A stretch of 64,000 nt of DNA from Phosphoribacter sp037045055 (GCA_037045055.1 JBAOHJ010000003.1:1054001-1118000); one strand, 5' to 3'; counted from the first letter of the stretch, positions 8,430 through 17,450 are shown. The notes: generated from the letters alone by a model not told the origin. Numbers and translations are program-made.

Positions 8430-10430
8430 CTACTCGTCGAACTCGGCCAGCACCTGAGCGCCGAGCATTCGCTCGATCACGGCGCGCCCCACCTCTGCGC
8501 CGGCCGCGACGTCCTCGTCGTCGAGGCTCGCCGAGCCCTCCTGTGCTGGCTCTGGATGCGCCAGGCCGGTCGATGAGTGCTCGGCCGCCGCCGACGGGGC
8601 GGCTGGCCCTGCCGGCGGCTCAACCGCCGGCAGGGCCGGCCAACCCGGATCAAGACCGCCGTCGGCCGGCCGGTCGCGGCCAGGGCCGTCGTCGGCCGGT
8701 CGGTCGCCGCCGGAGCCCACCGGGGTAGTCGTGGGGAGGGACGTCCCGGAGCGACGCATCGCGTCAGCCTCGGGCATCGGGACGCCCTCGACGCGCACGT
8801 CGAGACCGATCTCGTCGAGCACCGCCTGACGGACCAGCTCGGCGTGATTGCCCTGCCGGAAGGTATTGGCCAAGCCCGTCGTGGCGATGCCGAGGACCAG
8901 ACGGGTGCCGTCGTAGTCGATGACCTGGGCATGCTGCGACAGGAACGTCCACGTCACCCGGCGCATGGTGAACACCCTTCCGAGCACCTCCGGCCACACC
9001 CGCCGGATCGCCACGACATCGATCCCGCCGGCCGGGGCCGGCGGGGTCGGCACCGAGTGGTCGGCTCGGTGTTGGTCGTCGTCGGCAGACTCGGAAGGCC
9101 CGGACTCACCCTGCGTCATGCCAGACACGTCAAATCTCCCGCTCTTTGCATGACCCTGAACCGCGGCGTCGGCGGCGGGTGGCGCCGAGGCGGCGGGTGA
9201 CGCCGAGGCGGCGGGTGACGGCCCGTGGCCGCCACCGCCCGGGAACCCGGTTGACGTGGGGGACTGCCCGAGATCGAGGCGACGCTCCAGGCGGTCCAGG
9301 CGCGCGGCATACCCCTTCTCGCCCGACGCACCAGGCAGCAGGACCCGGGCACAGATCAACTCCAGCTGCAGTCGCGGCGAGGTCGCTCCGGTCATCTCGG
9401 TGATGCCCGCGTTGACGATGTCGGCGGCGAGGGACAAGGCCCCGGGCGTGAAACGGGACTGCTGCCCGAGCATCCGGTCGAGCTGGTCCTGCGGGACACC
9501 GCGCAGCACCTGGCCCACCCCATCGGGGCCGACCGCGGCGACGATGATGAGATCGCGCAGCCGCTCCAGCAGGTCCATGGCGAAGCGGCGAGGGTCGTGA
9601 CCGGACTCGATGACCTTGTCGACCTGGCCGAACAGCGCGGCGGCGTCGCCCGCCGCGACGGCGTCGATCGTGGCGTCGAGCAGCTCGACGTCGGTGAAGC
9701 CCAACAGGGCAGCGGCGTTGTCATAGGTCAGCCCCTCCTGCCCCGAACCGGCGATGAGCTGGTCGAGCACCGAGAGGCTGTCGCGCACCGAGCCACCGCC
9801 GGCGCGCGTGACGAAACCGAGCACGCCCGCAGCGACCGCGACGGCTTCGGCGCGGCTTACCTGCTCGAGATAGGCCGTCAGAGTCGCGGGCGGGACCAGG
9901 CGGAACGGGTAATGGTGGGTGCGGCTGCGGATCGTGCCGATGACCTTGTCCGGCTCGGTCGTCGCGAACACGAACTTCACGTGCTCGGGCGGCTCCTCGA
10001 CGATCTTGAGCAGGGCGTTGAAGCCCTGCGGAGTGACCATATGGGCCTCGTCGATGATGTACACCTTGTACCGGCTCTGCGCCGGGCCGTACGAGGCCCG
10101 CTCACGCAGGTCGCGGGCGTCGTCGACGCCGCCGTGACTGGCCGCGTCGATCTCGATGACGTCGACGCTGCCCGGGCCGCCGCGGGCCAGGGCCACGCAG
10201 GAGTCGCACTCCCCGCACGGCGTGGGCGTGGGGCCGGCATCGCAGTTGAGGCAGCGCGCCAGGATGCGGGCACTGGTGGTCTTGCCGCAGCCGCGAGGCC
10301 CGGAGAAGAGGTAGGCGTGACCGACCCGGCCGGTGCGCAAGGCCTGCATCAGCGGCTCGGTGACGTGCTCCTGGCCGATGACGTCGGCGAACGTCTCGGG
10401 CCGGTAGCGCCGGTACAAGGCCGTGGTCAC
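8430..10430 (-). CDS. dnaX: DNA polymerase III subunits gamma/tau
   Basis: A 666-residue clamp-loader ATPase. The N-terminus ALYRRYRPETFADVIGQEHV is diagnostic. The Walker A GPRGCGKTTSARILA is followed by a zinc module (CLNCDAG...CGECDSC) and DEAH-like IIDEAHM. Domain III ends near residue 370, followed by a long Ala/Pro/Asp-rich tau tail that includes an 18-bp tandem repeat near 9185-9220 (SPAASA units). The GTG start at 10430 has GGAGG directly adjacent; an in-frame TTG 12 bases further down has better spacing. The SRP RNA gene lies just upstream on the same strand, a common bacterial arrangement. Confidence 0.96.
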   Translation of the reverse strand: MTTALYRRYRPETFADVIGQEHVTEPLMQALRTGRVGHAYLFSGPRGCGKTTSARILARCLNCDAGPTPTPCGECDSCVALARGGPGSVDVIEIDAASHGGVDDARDLRERASYGPAQSRYKVYIIDEAHMVTPQGFNALLKIVEEPPEHVKFVFATTEPDKVIGTIRSRTHHYPFRLVPPATLTAYLEQVSRAEAVAVAAGVLGFVTRAGGGSVRDSLSVLDQLIAGSGQEGLTYDNAAALLGFTDVELLDATIDAVAAGDAAALFGQVDKVIESGHDPRRFAMDLLERLRDLIIVAAVGPDGVGQVLRGVPQDQLDRMLGQQSRFTPGALSLAADIVNAGITEMTGATSPRLQLELICARVLLPGASGEKGYAARLDRLERRLDLGQSPTSTGFPGGGGHGPSPAASASPAASAPPAADAAVQGHAKSGRFDVSGMTQGESGPSESADDDQHRADHSVPTPPAPAGGIDVVAIRRVWPEVLGRVFTMRRVTWTFLSQHAQVIDYDGTRLVLGIATTGLANTFRQGNHAELVRQAVLDEIGLDVRVEGVPMPEADAMRRSGTSLPTTTPVGSGGDRPADDGPGRDRPADGGLDPGWPALPAVEPPAGPAAPSAAAEHSSTGLAHPEPAQEGSASLDDEDVAAGAEVGRAVIERMLGAQVLAEFDE

Positions 10431-10517
10431 CCTCCGACCCTAGCGGCGTCACCGGACAATCCCGTATGCCGCGGGCCGGGCTCGGAGTCGCTGGTCCTGC
10501 CGGTACCGAACGACGCG

Positions 10518-10607
10518 AGACACCCCACGTACCTGGAAGAGCTCACCTGCCCTTGCTGCATTCCTGCCCTGGGGGGGTTCGGTGAGGTACCACCACGCGG
10601 GGTGCCG
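10518..10607 (-). ncRNA. ffs: Signal recognition particle RNA (4.5S, small bacterial type)
   Basis: On the minus strand the sequence contains the SRP Alu-less hairpin tip GGGCAGGAATGCAGCAAGG, matching the conserved asymmetric loop and GNAR-type apex. The arms pair over the full length: CTCACC with GGTGAG near the tip and CACCCC with GGGGTG at the base, giving an RNA of about 85-90 bases. It lies about 90 bp upstream of dnaX on the same strand. Exact ends are estimates. Confidence 0.88.
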
Positions 10608-10891
10608 GCGACCATCATAGGCACGATCCGGTATGCCGCGCGGCGCCACCGCCGGGGGGCACCCTCGCCGCGCTCGTGGCTGCCGGGGGCGGGCGCGACC
10701 ACCGCCCCCGGCAGAGCCTGTGTGGGACGGGCGGGCGGCGAGCCCTGACCCGGTGCCGAGCCTGTCCCTGGTGTACGACGGCGTGCCCGCCGCCTCATGA
10801 CACCGCCGGGCGCGGATCCGGCGGCGCGGATCCGGCGGCACGGCCCCGGGCGGCGTCGGTGTCCTGGCCGGCATTCGGGTACCCTCCCTGC

Positions 10892-10981
10892 GGAGGATTC
10901 GCATAGCGGCCTAGTGCGCACGATTGGAAATCGTGTTGGGGATGAAACCCCTCGCGGGTTCAAATCCCGCATCCTCCGCCA
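10892..10981 (+). tRNA. tRNA-Ser (GGA)
   Basis: A 90-base class II tRNA. The acceptor stem GGAGGAT pairs with ATCCTCC, then G and an encoded CCA. The anticodon loop reads TTGGAAA with GGA as anticodon. A long variable arm (TTGGGGATGAAACCCCT) marks it as serine, and the T-loop GGTTCAAATCC is canonical. The 280-bp stretch between the SRP RNA and this gene holds one GTATGCCG octamer and nothing else I recognise. Confidence 0.97.
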
Positions 10982-11010
10982 GGGCGGCCCGGCATTGGCA
11001 GGATGAACCC

Positions 11011-12255
11011 ATGAGCGCGACCCTGCCGCGGCGTCTGGGCCCGGTCGACGCGGTGGTCATCGGGATGGGGTCGATGGTCGGTGCCGGTGTCTTCGCCGCG
11101 TTCACGCCGGCCGCCGAGGCCGCCGGGTCGGGGCTGCTCGTCGGGCTGGTGATCGCGGCCGCCGTGGCTTGGGCGAACGCGACCTCCTCGGCGCAGCTGG
11201 CCGCACAGTACCCGTCCTCCGGGGGCGCCTACGTCTACGGCCGCGAGCGCCTCGGCCCCGCGTGGGGGTTCGCCGCGGGCTGGGCCTTCGTCGTCGGCAA
11301 GACCGCGTCCTGCGCGGCGATGGCGCTGACCGTGGCCACCTACGCCCTGGGCGGTGAGGCGCGAGCCACCCAGATCCTCGCCCTTGCCGTGGTCGCAGGA
11401 CTGACCTGGGTGACCATCCGCGGCATCACTCGGACGGCCCGGCTCGCCCGGCTGCTGCTCGGGCTCACCCTGGCCTGCCTGGCCGTCGTCGTGGGCGTCG
11501 TCCTCGCCGCCACCCGCGCGTGGCACTCGCCGATCGAAGGCCTAGGCGACACCTCGCCCTACGGCATCCTGCAGTCCGCCGGGCTGCTGTTCTTCGCGTT
11601 CGCCGGCTACGCCCGGATCGCCACCCTGGGCGAGGAGGTCCGCGACCCGGCGCGGGTCATCCCCCGGGCCATCACCACGGCCCTGGCGACCGTGGTGATC
11701 CTGTATGGCGCCGTCGCGCTGGTCCTGCTGCTGACCATCGGTGCCGCGGCGGTAGCCCGGAGCCCGCTGCCACTGCTGGCCGCCGCGGAGTCGGGGGGCG
11801 TGTCGTGGCTCGGGGCGGTGCTGCGCGTGGGCGCGACCGTGGCGAGCCTGGGCGCGCTGTTGGGCCTGCTGGCCGGGGTGGGGCGCACCACCTTCGCGAT
11901 GGCCCGTGGCGGCGACCTGCCGGGTCGGCTCGGGGCCGTCGACCCGAGCCGTCACGTGCCGGCCACGGCCCAGGTGGCGATCGCGTCGGCGGTCGCCCTG
12001 CTGGTGCTGCTCACCGACCTGCGCCACGCGATCGGCTTCTCCTCCTTCGGCGTCCTGCTCTACTACGCCATCGCCAACGCCGCGGCGCTCACCCAGGACG
12101 ACGCGCACCGGCGCTGGCCCCGCTGGGTGCAGGTCGGCGGTCTCGGGGGCTGCCTGCTGCTCGCGCTCAGCCTGCCCTGGGGATCGGTGCTAGCCGGCGC
12201 CCTGGTCGTGCTCGCAGGGCTGGCGGCGCGAGCGGCGGCCGGTCGAGCGCGGTGA
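11011..12255 (+). CDS. APC-family amino acid permease
   Basis: A 414-residue polytopic membrane protein with about 11-12 hydrophobic segments. The first helix carries the GMGSMVGAGVFA signature of amino acid/polyamine/organocation transporters, and a second family mark is PSSGGAYVYGRERLG near residue 68. It probably imports or exchanges an amino acid or amine driven by a cation gradient; the substrate cannot be told. The ATG at 11011 follows the tRNA by 29 bases. It is a single gene, with a convergent neighbour. Confidence 0.88.
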   Translation: MSATLPRRLGPVDAVVIGMGSMVGAGVFAAFTPAAEAAGSGLLVGLVIAAAVAWANATSSAQLAAQYPSSGGAYVYGRERLGPAWGFAAGWAFVVGKTASCAAMALTVATYALGGEARATQILALAVVAGLTWVTIRGITRTARLARLLLGLTLACLAVVVGVVLAATRAWHSPIEGLGDTSPYGILQSAGLLFFAFAGYARIATLGEEVRDPARVIPRAITTALATVVILYGAVALVLLLTIGAAAVARSPLPLLAAAESGGVSWLGAVLRVGATVASLGALLGLLAGVGRTTFAMARGGDLPGRLGAVDPSRHVPATAQVAIASAVALLVLLTDLRHAIGFSSFGVLLYYAIANAAALTQDDAHRRWPRWVQVGGLGGCLLLALSLPWGSVLAGALVVLAGLAARAAAGRAR

Positions 12256-12265
12256 CTGCGGGCAC

Positions 12266-12286
12266 CTCGGTCCAGCCCGGACCGGG
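12266..12286. terminator. Weak hairpin between convergent genes
   Basis: CGGTCC-AGCCC-GGACCG (6 bp, extendable by a wobble and one more pair) fills most of the 45-bp gap between the permease and the metallo-hydrolase, which converge. It is a plausible bidirectional terminator with no T tract. Confidence 0.35.
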
Positions 12287-12300
12287 GGGCGCCGGGCCGA

Positions 12301-13248
12301 TCAGACGCCGGTGGCCAAGGGGCCGTGGTGGTAGCTCACCGCATCGGCGAAGGCCGCCATGAGGTCCAGCTCGACGCCGCGAGCGTCGGCATACGCCCGA
12401 TGCAGGTTGAGCACGAGCCGCTCCTCGTCGGCCCAGGCCGCGAACGGGCCCAGATCGGTCTGCTGCGCGCACTCCAGCGGGCTGCGCCCCGAGGCCATCC
12501 CCGCGGCGGCGGCCGACAGCACGAGCCGGAAGTACCGCTCGTGCTCGTCCAGCACCCGCGGCAGGTCCGCGGCCAGCACGAGCGGGCCGTGCCCGGGCAC
12601 GACGACCGACGCCGGGTATGCCGCCAGCCAGTCCAGCGAGCGCAACGCCCCCTGCACCGATCCCATGAACACCAGCGGGGTGAGCCCGTGGAACAGCAGG
12701 TCGCCGCAGAACAGCACCCCGCTGTCGGGCACCCACACCACCGCGTCGCCGGTCGTGTGCGCCGGGTGACCGGGGTGGGCCAGCTCGATCCGGCGCTCAC
12801 CGGCATACAAGGTCGCCGTGTCGCGGAAGGTGACCGAAGGCAATCGCCGCTCGATCTCGCCCCAGTCCGGCAGCGGCTCGAACACCGGAGGGCAGCCGTC
12901 GATGATCTGGTCCACCCGCAGTCCCTCGCGCATGTTCTCGTGACCGACCAGCACGGTCTGCGCCGGCAGCAGGCTGTTGCCGTAGGTGTGGTCGCCGTGC
13001 TGGTGGGTGTTGACCGCCATCCGCAGCGGCGAGCCAGGCACCGCCTCGGCCACCGCCCCGAGGAATCGGCGGGTTCGCACGTCGGTGGCACAGGTGTCGA
13101 CCACGACGGTGCCGTCGCTGCCGGTGACGGCACCGGTGTTGTTGACCCACCAGGTGCCGTCGGGCTGCACCCAGGCATGGATGCCGTCGGCGACCCCGAC
13201 GAGGCTCGGGTCGCCCAGGGGATGGCGCACGGGGGGCTGGCTGCTCAT
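12301..13248 (-). CDS. MBL-fold metallo-hydrolase
   Basis: A 315-residue metallo-beta-lactamase-fold enzyme. Metal ligands are visible as NTHQHGDH near residue 82, a further His in AHPGHPAHTTGD near 165, the bridging Asp in LFCGDLLFHG near 188 and the last His in VVPGHGPL near 220, so the dinuclear site is complete. The fold covers thioesterases, lactonases, glyoxalases and others; the sequence does not decide which. The ATG at 13248 is clear. It converges with the permease and is followed upstream by a 9-bp tandem repeat. Confidence 0.85.
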   Translation of the reverse strand: MSSQPPVRHPLGDPSLVGVADGIHAWVQPDGTWWVNNTGAVTGSDGTVVVDTCATDVRTRRFLGAVAEAVPGSPLRMAVNTHQHGDHTYGNSLLPAQTVLVGHENMREGLRVDQIIDGCPPVFEPLPDWGEIERRLPSVTFRDTATLYAGERRIELAHPGHPAHTTGDAVVWVPDSGVLFCGDLLFHGLTPLVFMGSVQGALRSLDWLAAYPASVVVPGHGPLVLAADLPRVLDEHERYFRLVLSAAAAGMASGRSPLECAQQTDLGPFAAWADEERLVLNLHRAYADARGVELDLMAAFADAVSYHHGPLATGV

Positions 13249-13309
13249 GGACGCGAACCTAGCGCCCGAGCCGGGCTCGGCGGGCGACCCTGGTCCCTGG
13301 ACGGGGCCG

Positions 13310-13354
13310 GGCCGGTCGGGCCGGTCTGGCCGGTCGGGCCGGTCGGGCCGGTCG
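13310..13354. repeat. 9-bp tandem repeat (GGCCGGTCG x5)
   Basis: Five head-to-tail copies of GGCCGGTCG, one with a G-to-T change, lie between the metallo-hydrolase start and the HerA-like gene end. It is non-coding and probably a slippage-prone spacer. Confidence 0.8.
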
Positions 13355-13406
13355 CGCGGTCGGAGCCGGTCGGGGCCGCGGCGGCCTGCGGCGACCGTCG
13401 GCCTGC

Positions 13407-15038
13407 TCAGCGGCGCCGGGCGGTCCCGAAGATCGAGCGGGTGATCTCCCGGCCGATGACGGTGCCCGCCGAGCGCATCATCGACTTGAACACCGAGGAC
13501 TTGACGACCTGCTCGACCACCGTGGGCTCCTCGCGCGGTGCCCGCTGCCCGGGGGGGCGCTGCGGGGCGGCCCGGGGCGGGTCTGCCGGCTGGGTGGCCG
13601 CCGGCTCAGGCGCCGGCGCCTGAGCCGCTGCTGCGGCGGCGGCCTGCGCCGAGAGCTTCTCGAAAGCGGACTCGCGGTCCGTGGCCGCGGCATACTTGCC
13701 GGCCACGCTCGAGCTGGCCACGACCTGCTCGAGCAGGGTCTGCGGCGAGGGACCCATGAGCGATTGCGGGGCCCGCATCCGGGTCCACGCCACCGGGGTC
13801 GGTGCCCCGCGCTCGGAGAGCACGGTGATGACCGCCTCGCCGGTGCCCAGCGAGGTCAGTAGCTCCTGCAGGTCGTAGCCACTCTTGGGGTAGGTCGACA
13901 CCGCCGCCTTGAGCGCCTTGGCGTCGTCGGGGGTGAAGGCCCGCAACGCGTGCTGGACCCGGTTGCCCAGCTGTGCCAGCACGTCGGCGGGGACGTCCTT
14001 GGGTGACTGGGTGACGAAGAAGACCCCGACCCCCTTGGAGCGGATCAGGCGGACCGTCTGGGTGATGGCCTGCAGGAAGTCCTTCGAGGCGTCGGCGAAC
14101 AGCAGGTGCGCCTCGTCGAAGAAGAAGACCAGCTTGGGCTTGTCGAGATCGCCCACCTCGGGCAGGTCGTGGAACAGGTCCGCCAGCAGCCACATGAGGA
14201 AGGTGGAGAACAACTGGGGGCGGTCCTGCACTGCGGGCAGCTCGAGGATCGACACCAGGCCCCGACCGTCGGGCGCCGTGCGCAGCAGGTCAGCCGTGTC
14301 GAACTCGGGCAACCCGAAGAAGACGTCCGCGCCCTGGTCGGCGAAGGTGATGAGCTCGCGCAGGATGACCCCGGCGGTGGCCGACGACAGCCCGCCGAGG
14401 TCCTTGAGGTCGGCCTTGCCCTCGTCGGAGGTGAGGTACTGCACCACCGCTCGCAGGTCCTTGAGGTCATCGAGGTAGAGGCCCCTGGCGTCGGCGAAGT
14501 GGAAGACCAGCCCGAGGCTGGACTCCTGGGTCTCGTTGAGCCCGAGCACCTTGGACAGCAGGGTCGGCCCGAACGCCGACACCGAGGCCCGGATCGGGAT
14601 GCCCTGGCCCTGCCCGCCCAGGCAGGAGAACTCGGTCGGGTATGCCGTCGCCGTCCACTGCTGGCCGATGTCTGCGGCCCGCGCCGCTATCTTGTCGTTT
14701 GGCTGACCGGGGCTGGCCATGCCCGACAGGTCGCCCTTGACGTCGGCGAGGAACACCGAGACGCCCTGGGCGGACAGCTGCTCGGCCATCAGCTGCAGTG
14801 TCTTGGTCTTGCCGGTGCCGGTGGCCCCCGCGACCAGACCGTGCCGGTTGAGCACGCCCAGCGGGATCTTCACCGCCGCGGCCGGGTATGCCGTGCCGTC
14901 CTTGACGGCGGCACCGAACTCCAGGGCGCCGCCGGAGAAGGCGTAGCCGGCGGCGATCTGGGCGATCTGCTCGGGCAGCGCAGCGGCATCCTGCGGCTGC
15001 GCATCCTGGGGTGCGGTGGCATCGGTCACGCGGCCCAC
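13407..15038 (-). CDS. HerA-like ATPase (DUF853 family)
   Basis: A 543-residue P-loop ATPase of the HerA/FtsK superfamily. Walker A is GATGTGKTKTLQL near residue 70, followed by LADVKGDLSG; Walker B is LVFFFDEAHLLF near 310, and a VFFVTQSPKDVP sensor region lies near 345. An Ala/Pro/Gln-rich low-complexity linker near 465-500 precedes a basic tail. The family is widespread but poorly characterised; a role in DNA handling is inferred only from HerA. GTG 15038 or GTG 15029 can be the start. A 17-bp tandem repeat lies directly upstream. Confidence 0.88.
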   Translation of the reverse strand: MGRVTDATAPQDAQPQDAAALPEQIAQIAAGYAFSGGALEFGAAVKDGTAYPAAAVKIPLGVLNRHGLVAGATGTGKTKTLQLMAEQLSAQGVSVFLADVKGDLSGMASPGQPNDKIAARAADIGQQWTATAYPTEFSCLGGQGQGIPIRASVSAFGPTLLSKVLGLNETQESSLGLVFHFADARGLYLDDLKDLRAVVQYLTSDEGKADLKDLGGLSSATAGVILRELITFADQGADVFFGLPEFDTADLLRTAPDGRGLVSILELPAVQDRPQLFSTFLMWLLADLFHDLPEVGDLDKPKLVFFFDEAHLLFADASKDFLQAITQTVRLIRSKGVGVFFVTQSPKDVPADVLAQLGNRVQHALRAFTPDDAKALKAAVSTYPKSGYDLQELLTSLGTGEAVITVLSERGAPTPVAWTRMRAPQSLMGPSPQTLLEQVVASSSVAGKYAAATDRESAFEKLSAQAAAAAAAQAPAPEPAATQPADPPRAAPQRPPGQRAPREEPTVVEQVVKSSVFKSMMRSAGTVIGREITRSIFGTARRR

Positions 15039-15053
15039 TGTAGTTGGCCGGCC

Positions 15054-15153
15054 CGCGCCGACGGCCGACCCGCGCCGACGGCCGACCCGCGCCGGCGGCC
15101 GACCCGCGCCGGCGGCCGACCCGGCCCGTGGTCGACCCGACCCGTGGTCGACC
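15054..15153. repeat. 17/16-bp tandem repeat upstream of the HerA-like gene
   Basis: Four copies of a 17-bp unit (CGCGCCGACGGCCGACC and a G variant) are followed by two 16-bp variants (CGGCCCGTGGTCGACC). They lie in the divergent gap between the HerA-like gene and the small gene at 15187, so copy number changes could alter promoter spacing. Confidence 0.8.
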
Positions 15154-15186
15154 CGGCCCGTCGGGAGCGCCGCCTAGACTGGCGCG

Positions 15187-15483
15187 GTGATCTTCAAGGG
15201 CGTCGGCGACGGTCGGCCCTACCCGGACCACGGCCGGTCCACGACGAAGGACTGGGCCGACGTCGCCCCCCGCCAGGTCAGACTGGCCGAGCTCACGACG
15301 ACCAAACGCACCCTGGACCTGGCCGCCCTGTTGTCCGAGGACTCCACGTTCTACGGCGACCTGTTCGCCCACGTCGTGCTGTGGCGCGGGGAGCTGTATC
15401 TCGAGGACGGGCTGCACCGCGCCCTGAGAGCGGCATTGCACCAGCGTGGGACGCTGCACGCCCGTGTGCTCGTGCTTGACTAG
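15187..15483 (+). CDS. Small conserved actinobacterial protein, VapB-antitoxin-like by name
   Basis: A 98-residue protein with a highly conserved look: PYPDHG, RQVRLAELTTTKRTLDL, LLSEDSTFYGDLFAHVV and YLEDGLHRALRAAL. As I recall, close actinobacterial homologues are labelled VapB-type antitoxins and stand next to a LytR-C protein, as here. No PIN-domain toxin gene is adjacent on either side, so a toxin-antitoxin role is doubtful. It starts with GTG 15187 and is probably co-transcribed with the next gene, 48 bp away. Confidence 0.75.
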   Translation: MIFKGVGDGRPYPDHGRSTTKDWADVAPRQVRLAELTTTKRTLDLAALLSEDSTFYGDLFAHVVLWRGELYLEDGLHRALRAALHQRGTLHARVLVLD

Positions 15484-15531
15484 GCCCACACGCGAGCACG
15501 TCGCGTCGACCACGGGGAAGGACACCGTCCG

Positions 15532-16059
15532 GTGAGCTACGTCGTCGAGTCGCAAGCATCGGCGCAAGCCCGCAGACGCCGCCGCACCGCCATCACGTTG
15601 GCCGTCGTGGCCGTCGTGCTGGCCGGCGCCTTCTACTACGCGCAGAGCTACTGGAACCGCTCCGCCAGCACCCCTACGAGCGCGGCGTCGTGCACCCCCA
15701 CCCCGGGCGCCGGCGGGCAGCTGGCGCCCGGTCAGGTCACCGTCAACGTCCTCAACGCGACCAAGCGCAGCGGGCTGGCCGGGGCGACCGCGAAGATCGT
15801 CAAAGAGCGGGGCTTCGTCGTCGGGCGGATCGAGAACGACCCCCTGAAGAAGGCCGTGCCGCAGCCCGCCGAGGTCCGCTACGGCCCGGCCGGGGAGGCC
15901 AGCGCGACCCTCGTGCTCGGCCTGGTGGCCGGTGCGGTCCCGTTGCCGGACACCCGGGCGGATGCCTCCGTCGACCTCGTCCTCGGGGAGGGGTTCACCG
16001 CCCTGGCCCAGCCCACCGCCCCGGTCCCCGCACCCGCGACGGCGACCCCGACCTGTTGA
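15532..16059 (+). CDS. LytR C-terminal domain membrane protein
   Basis: A 175-residue protein with a short basic cytoplasmic start (RRRRRTAI), one membrane helix near residues 20-42, a Thr/Pro linker and an extracytoplasmic LytR-C domain (VTVNVLNATKRSGLAGATA to LVLGL, about 68-135). Such domains accompany LytR-CpsA-Psr cell-wall ligases, but the catalytic LCP domain is absent here. A cell-envelope role is inferred. GTG 15532 is the start. Confidence 0.85.
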   Translation: MSYVVESQASAQARRRRRTAITLAVVAVVLAGAFYYAQSYWNRSASTPTSAASCTPTPGAGGQLAPGQVTVNVLNATKRSGLAGATAKIVKERGFVVGRIENDPLKKAVPQPAEVRYGPAGEASATLVLGLVAGAVPLPDTRADASVDLVLGEGFTALAQPTAPVPAPATATPTC

Positions 16060-16169
16060 CCCGATCCCTCGATCCCGTCACTGCCCCGGTGCCCGATGGC
16101 GTTCCCGCCACGAGCGCGTAGGCCAGGGCGGGCGGCGCCCGGGTCGACCGATCGAGCGACCCGTGACGA

Positions 16170-16259
16170 TGGCGGTGGTGCAGGGATTCGAACCCTGGGT
16201 GGAGTTGCCCCCACACACGCTTTCGAGGCGTGCTCCTTAGGCCGCTCGGACACACCACC
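16170..16259 (-). tRNA. tRNA-Ser (CGA)
   Basis: A 90-base class II tRNA on the minus strand. The acceptor GGTGGTG pairs with CACCACC, then G and encoded CCA. The anticodon loop CTCGAAA gives anticodon CGA, the variable arm is long, and the T-loop GGTTCGAATCC is canonical. It sits 32 bp downstream of the tadA stop, on the same strand. Confidence 0.97.
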
Positions 16260-16291
16260 GCGCACGAGGGTACCGGCCGGGCCGGGCGCGG

Positions 16292-16795
16292 TCACAATCC
16301 GTCGGTGGCATCCGACCCGTGGCGGCGCACCCGGAAGAAGTCGCGCAGCAGGTGCGCGCAGTCCTGCTGGCGCACCCCGCCGACGACCTGGATGCGGTGG
16401 TTGGCCCGGGGGTCGGCGGCCAGATCCCACACCGATCCGCAGGCCCCGCCCTTGGGGTCCCACGCGCCGAACACCAGCGTCGGGATCCGTGCCAGGACCG
16501 CCGCTCCCGCGCACATCGGGCACGGCTCCAGGGTGACCACGAGTGTGGCGCCCAGCAAGCGCCACGACCCGGTATGCCGTGCCGCCTGGCGCAGTGCGAG
16601 GATCTCGGCGTGGGCGGTCGGGTCCTGGGCCAGCTCCCGCGCGTTGGCCCCCTGCCCGACGACCCTGCCCGACGCGTCGACGACCACGGCGCCCACCGGT
16701 ACGTCGCCCGCTCGGCCGGCCGCTGCGGCCAGCTGCAGCGCCTGCGCCATCCACGCGGCATACTGCGCCGTGGAGTCGGAGGGGTCCTGGGACAC
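16292..16795 (-). CDS. tadA: tRNA-specific adenosine deaminase TadA-like
   Basis: A zinc cytidine/deoxycytidylate-deaminase-fold enzyme that by family converts A34 to inosine in tRNA-Arg. The catalytic motifs are complete: HAEI near residue 62 and PCPMCAGA near 90. The start is uncertain. GTG 16795 leaves a short gap to the divergent upp gene; an upstream ATG at 16813 would overlap the upp ATG tail to tail (CATG) and has no visible ribosome site. The tRNA-Ser gene follows on the same strand. Confidence 0.88.
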   Translation of the reverse strand: MSQDPSDSTAQYAAWMAQALQLAAAAGRAGDVPVGAVVVDASGRVVGQGANARELAQDPTAHAEILALRQAARHTGSWRLLGATLVVTLEPCPMCAGAAVLARIPTLVFGAWDPKGGACGSVWDLAADPRANHRIQVVGGVRQQDCAHLLRDFFRVRRHGSDATDGL

Positions 16796-16811
16796 GCGGT
16801 AAGTTTCCCGC

Positions 16812-17450
16812 ATGCGCGTGCACGTGGCCGACCATCAGCTCGTCTCGCACAAGCTGACGTACCTGCGTGACGCCCGCACCGACTCGCCGACGTTCCGGCG
16901 ACTGGCCGAGGAGCTGGTCACCCTGTTGGCGTACGAGGCCACCCGTGCCGTGCGCGTCGAGCCGTTCGAGATCCGCACTCCGGTGGCCACGACGACGGGC
17001 ATCAAGCTCGCCAAGCCCAAGCCCTTGGTCGTGCCGATCCTGCGGGCCGGGCTGGGGATGCTCGAGGGCATGGTGCGGCTGCTGCCCAGCGCCGAGGTGG
17101 GATTCCTCGGGATGGCCCGCAACGAGGCGACGCTGGAGGCGGTGACCTACGCCAACCGGCTGCCCGAGGACCTGGCCGGTCGACAGTGCTACGTGCTCGA
17201 TCCCATGCTGGCCACCGGAGGCACGCTGGCCACGGCGATCCGCTACCTGGCGCAGCGGGGCGCCGACGACGTCACCGCGATCACCCTCATCGCCGCCCCC
17301 GAGGGGATCGCGCACGTCCAGGACGCCCTGACCGACCTCGGCATCCCGGTCTGCCTGGTCACCGGTGCCGTCGACGAGCGCCTCGACGACCGGGGGTACA
17401 TCGTCCCCGGGCTGGGCGATGCGGGCGACCGGCTCTACGGCGTGGTGTGA
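16812..17450 (+). CDS. upp: Uracil phosphoribosyltransferase
   Basis: A 212-residue pyrimidine salvage enzyme making UMP from uracil and PRPP. It begins MRVHVADHQLVSHKLTYLRD, has the PILRAGLGM loop near residue 76, the PRPP-binding motif YVLDPMLATGGT near 130 and the C-terminal PGLGDAGDRLYG, all diagnostic. No Shine-Dalgarno sequence is seen. A TAAGTT box ends 6 bases before the ATG, as in leaderless actinobacterial transcripts (inference). It diverges from tadA with almost no intergenic space. Confidence 0.97.
   Translation: MRVHVADHQLVSHKLTYLRDARTDSPTFRRLAEELVTLLAYEATRAVRVEPFEIRTPVATTTGIKLAKPKPLVVPILRAGLGMLEGMVRLLPSAEVGFLGMARNEATLEAVTYANRLPEDLAGRQCYVLDPMLATGGTLATAIRYLAQRGADDVTAITLIAAPEGIAHVQDALTDLGIPVCLVTGAVDERLDDRGYIVPGLGDAGDRLYGVV

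Noticed and set aside
10608..10891. Possible small gene between the SRP RNA and tRNA-Ser
   Set aside because: Frames here are Arg/Gly/Pro-rich, lack a ribosome site and resemble nothing; only one octamer copy is notable.
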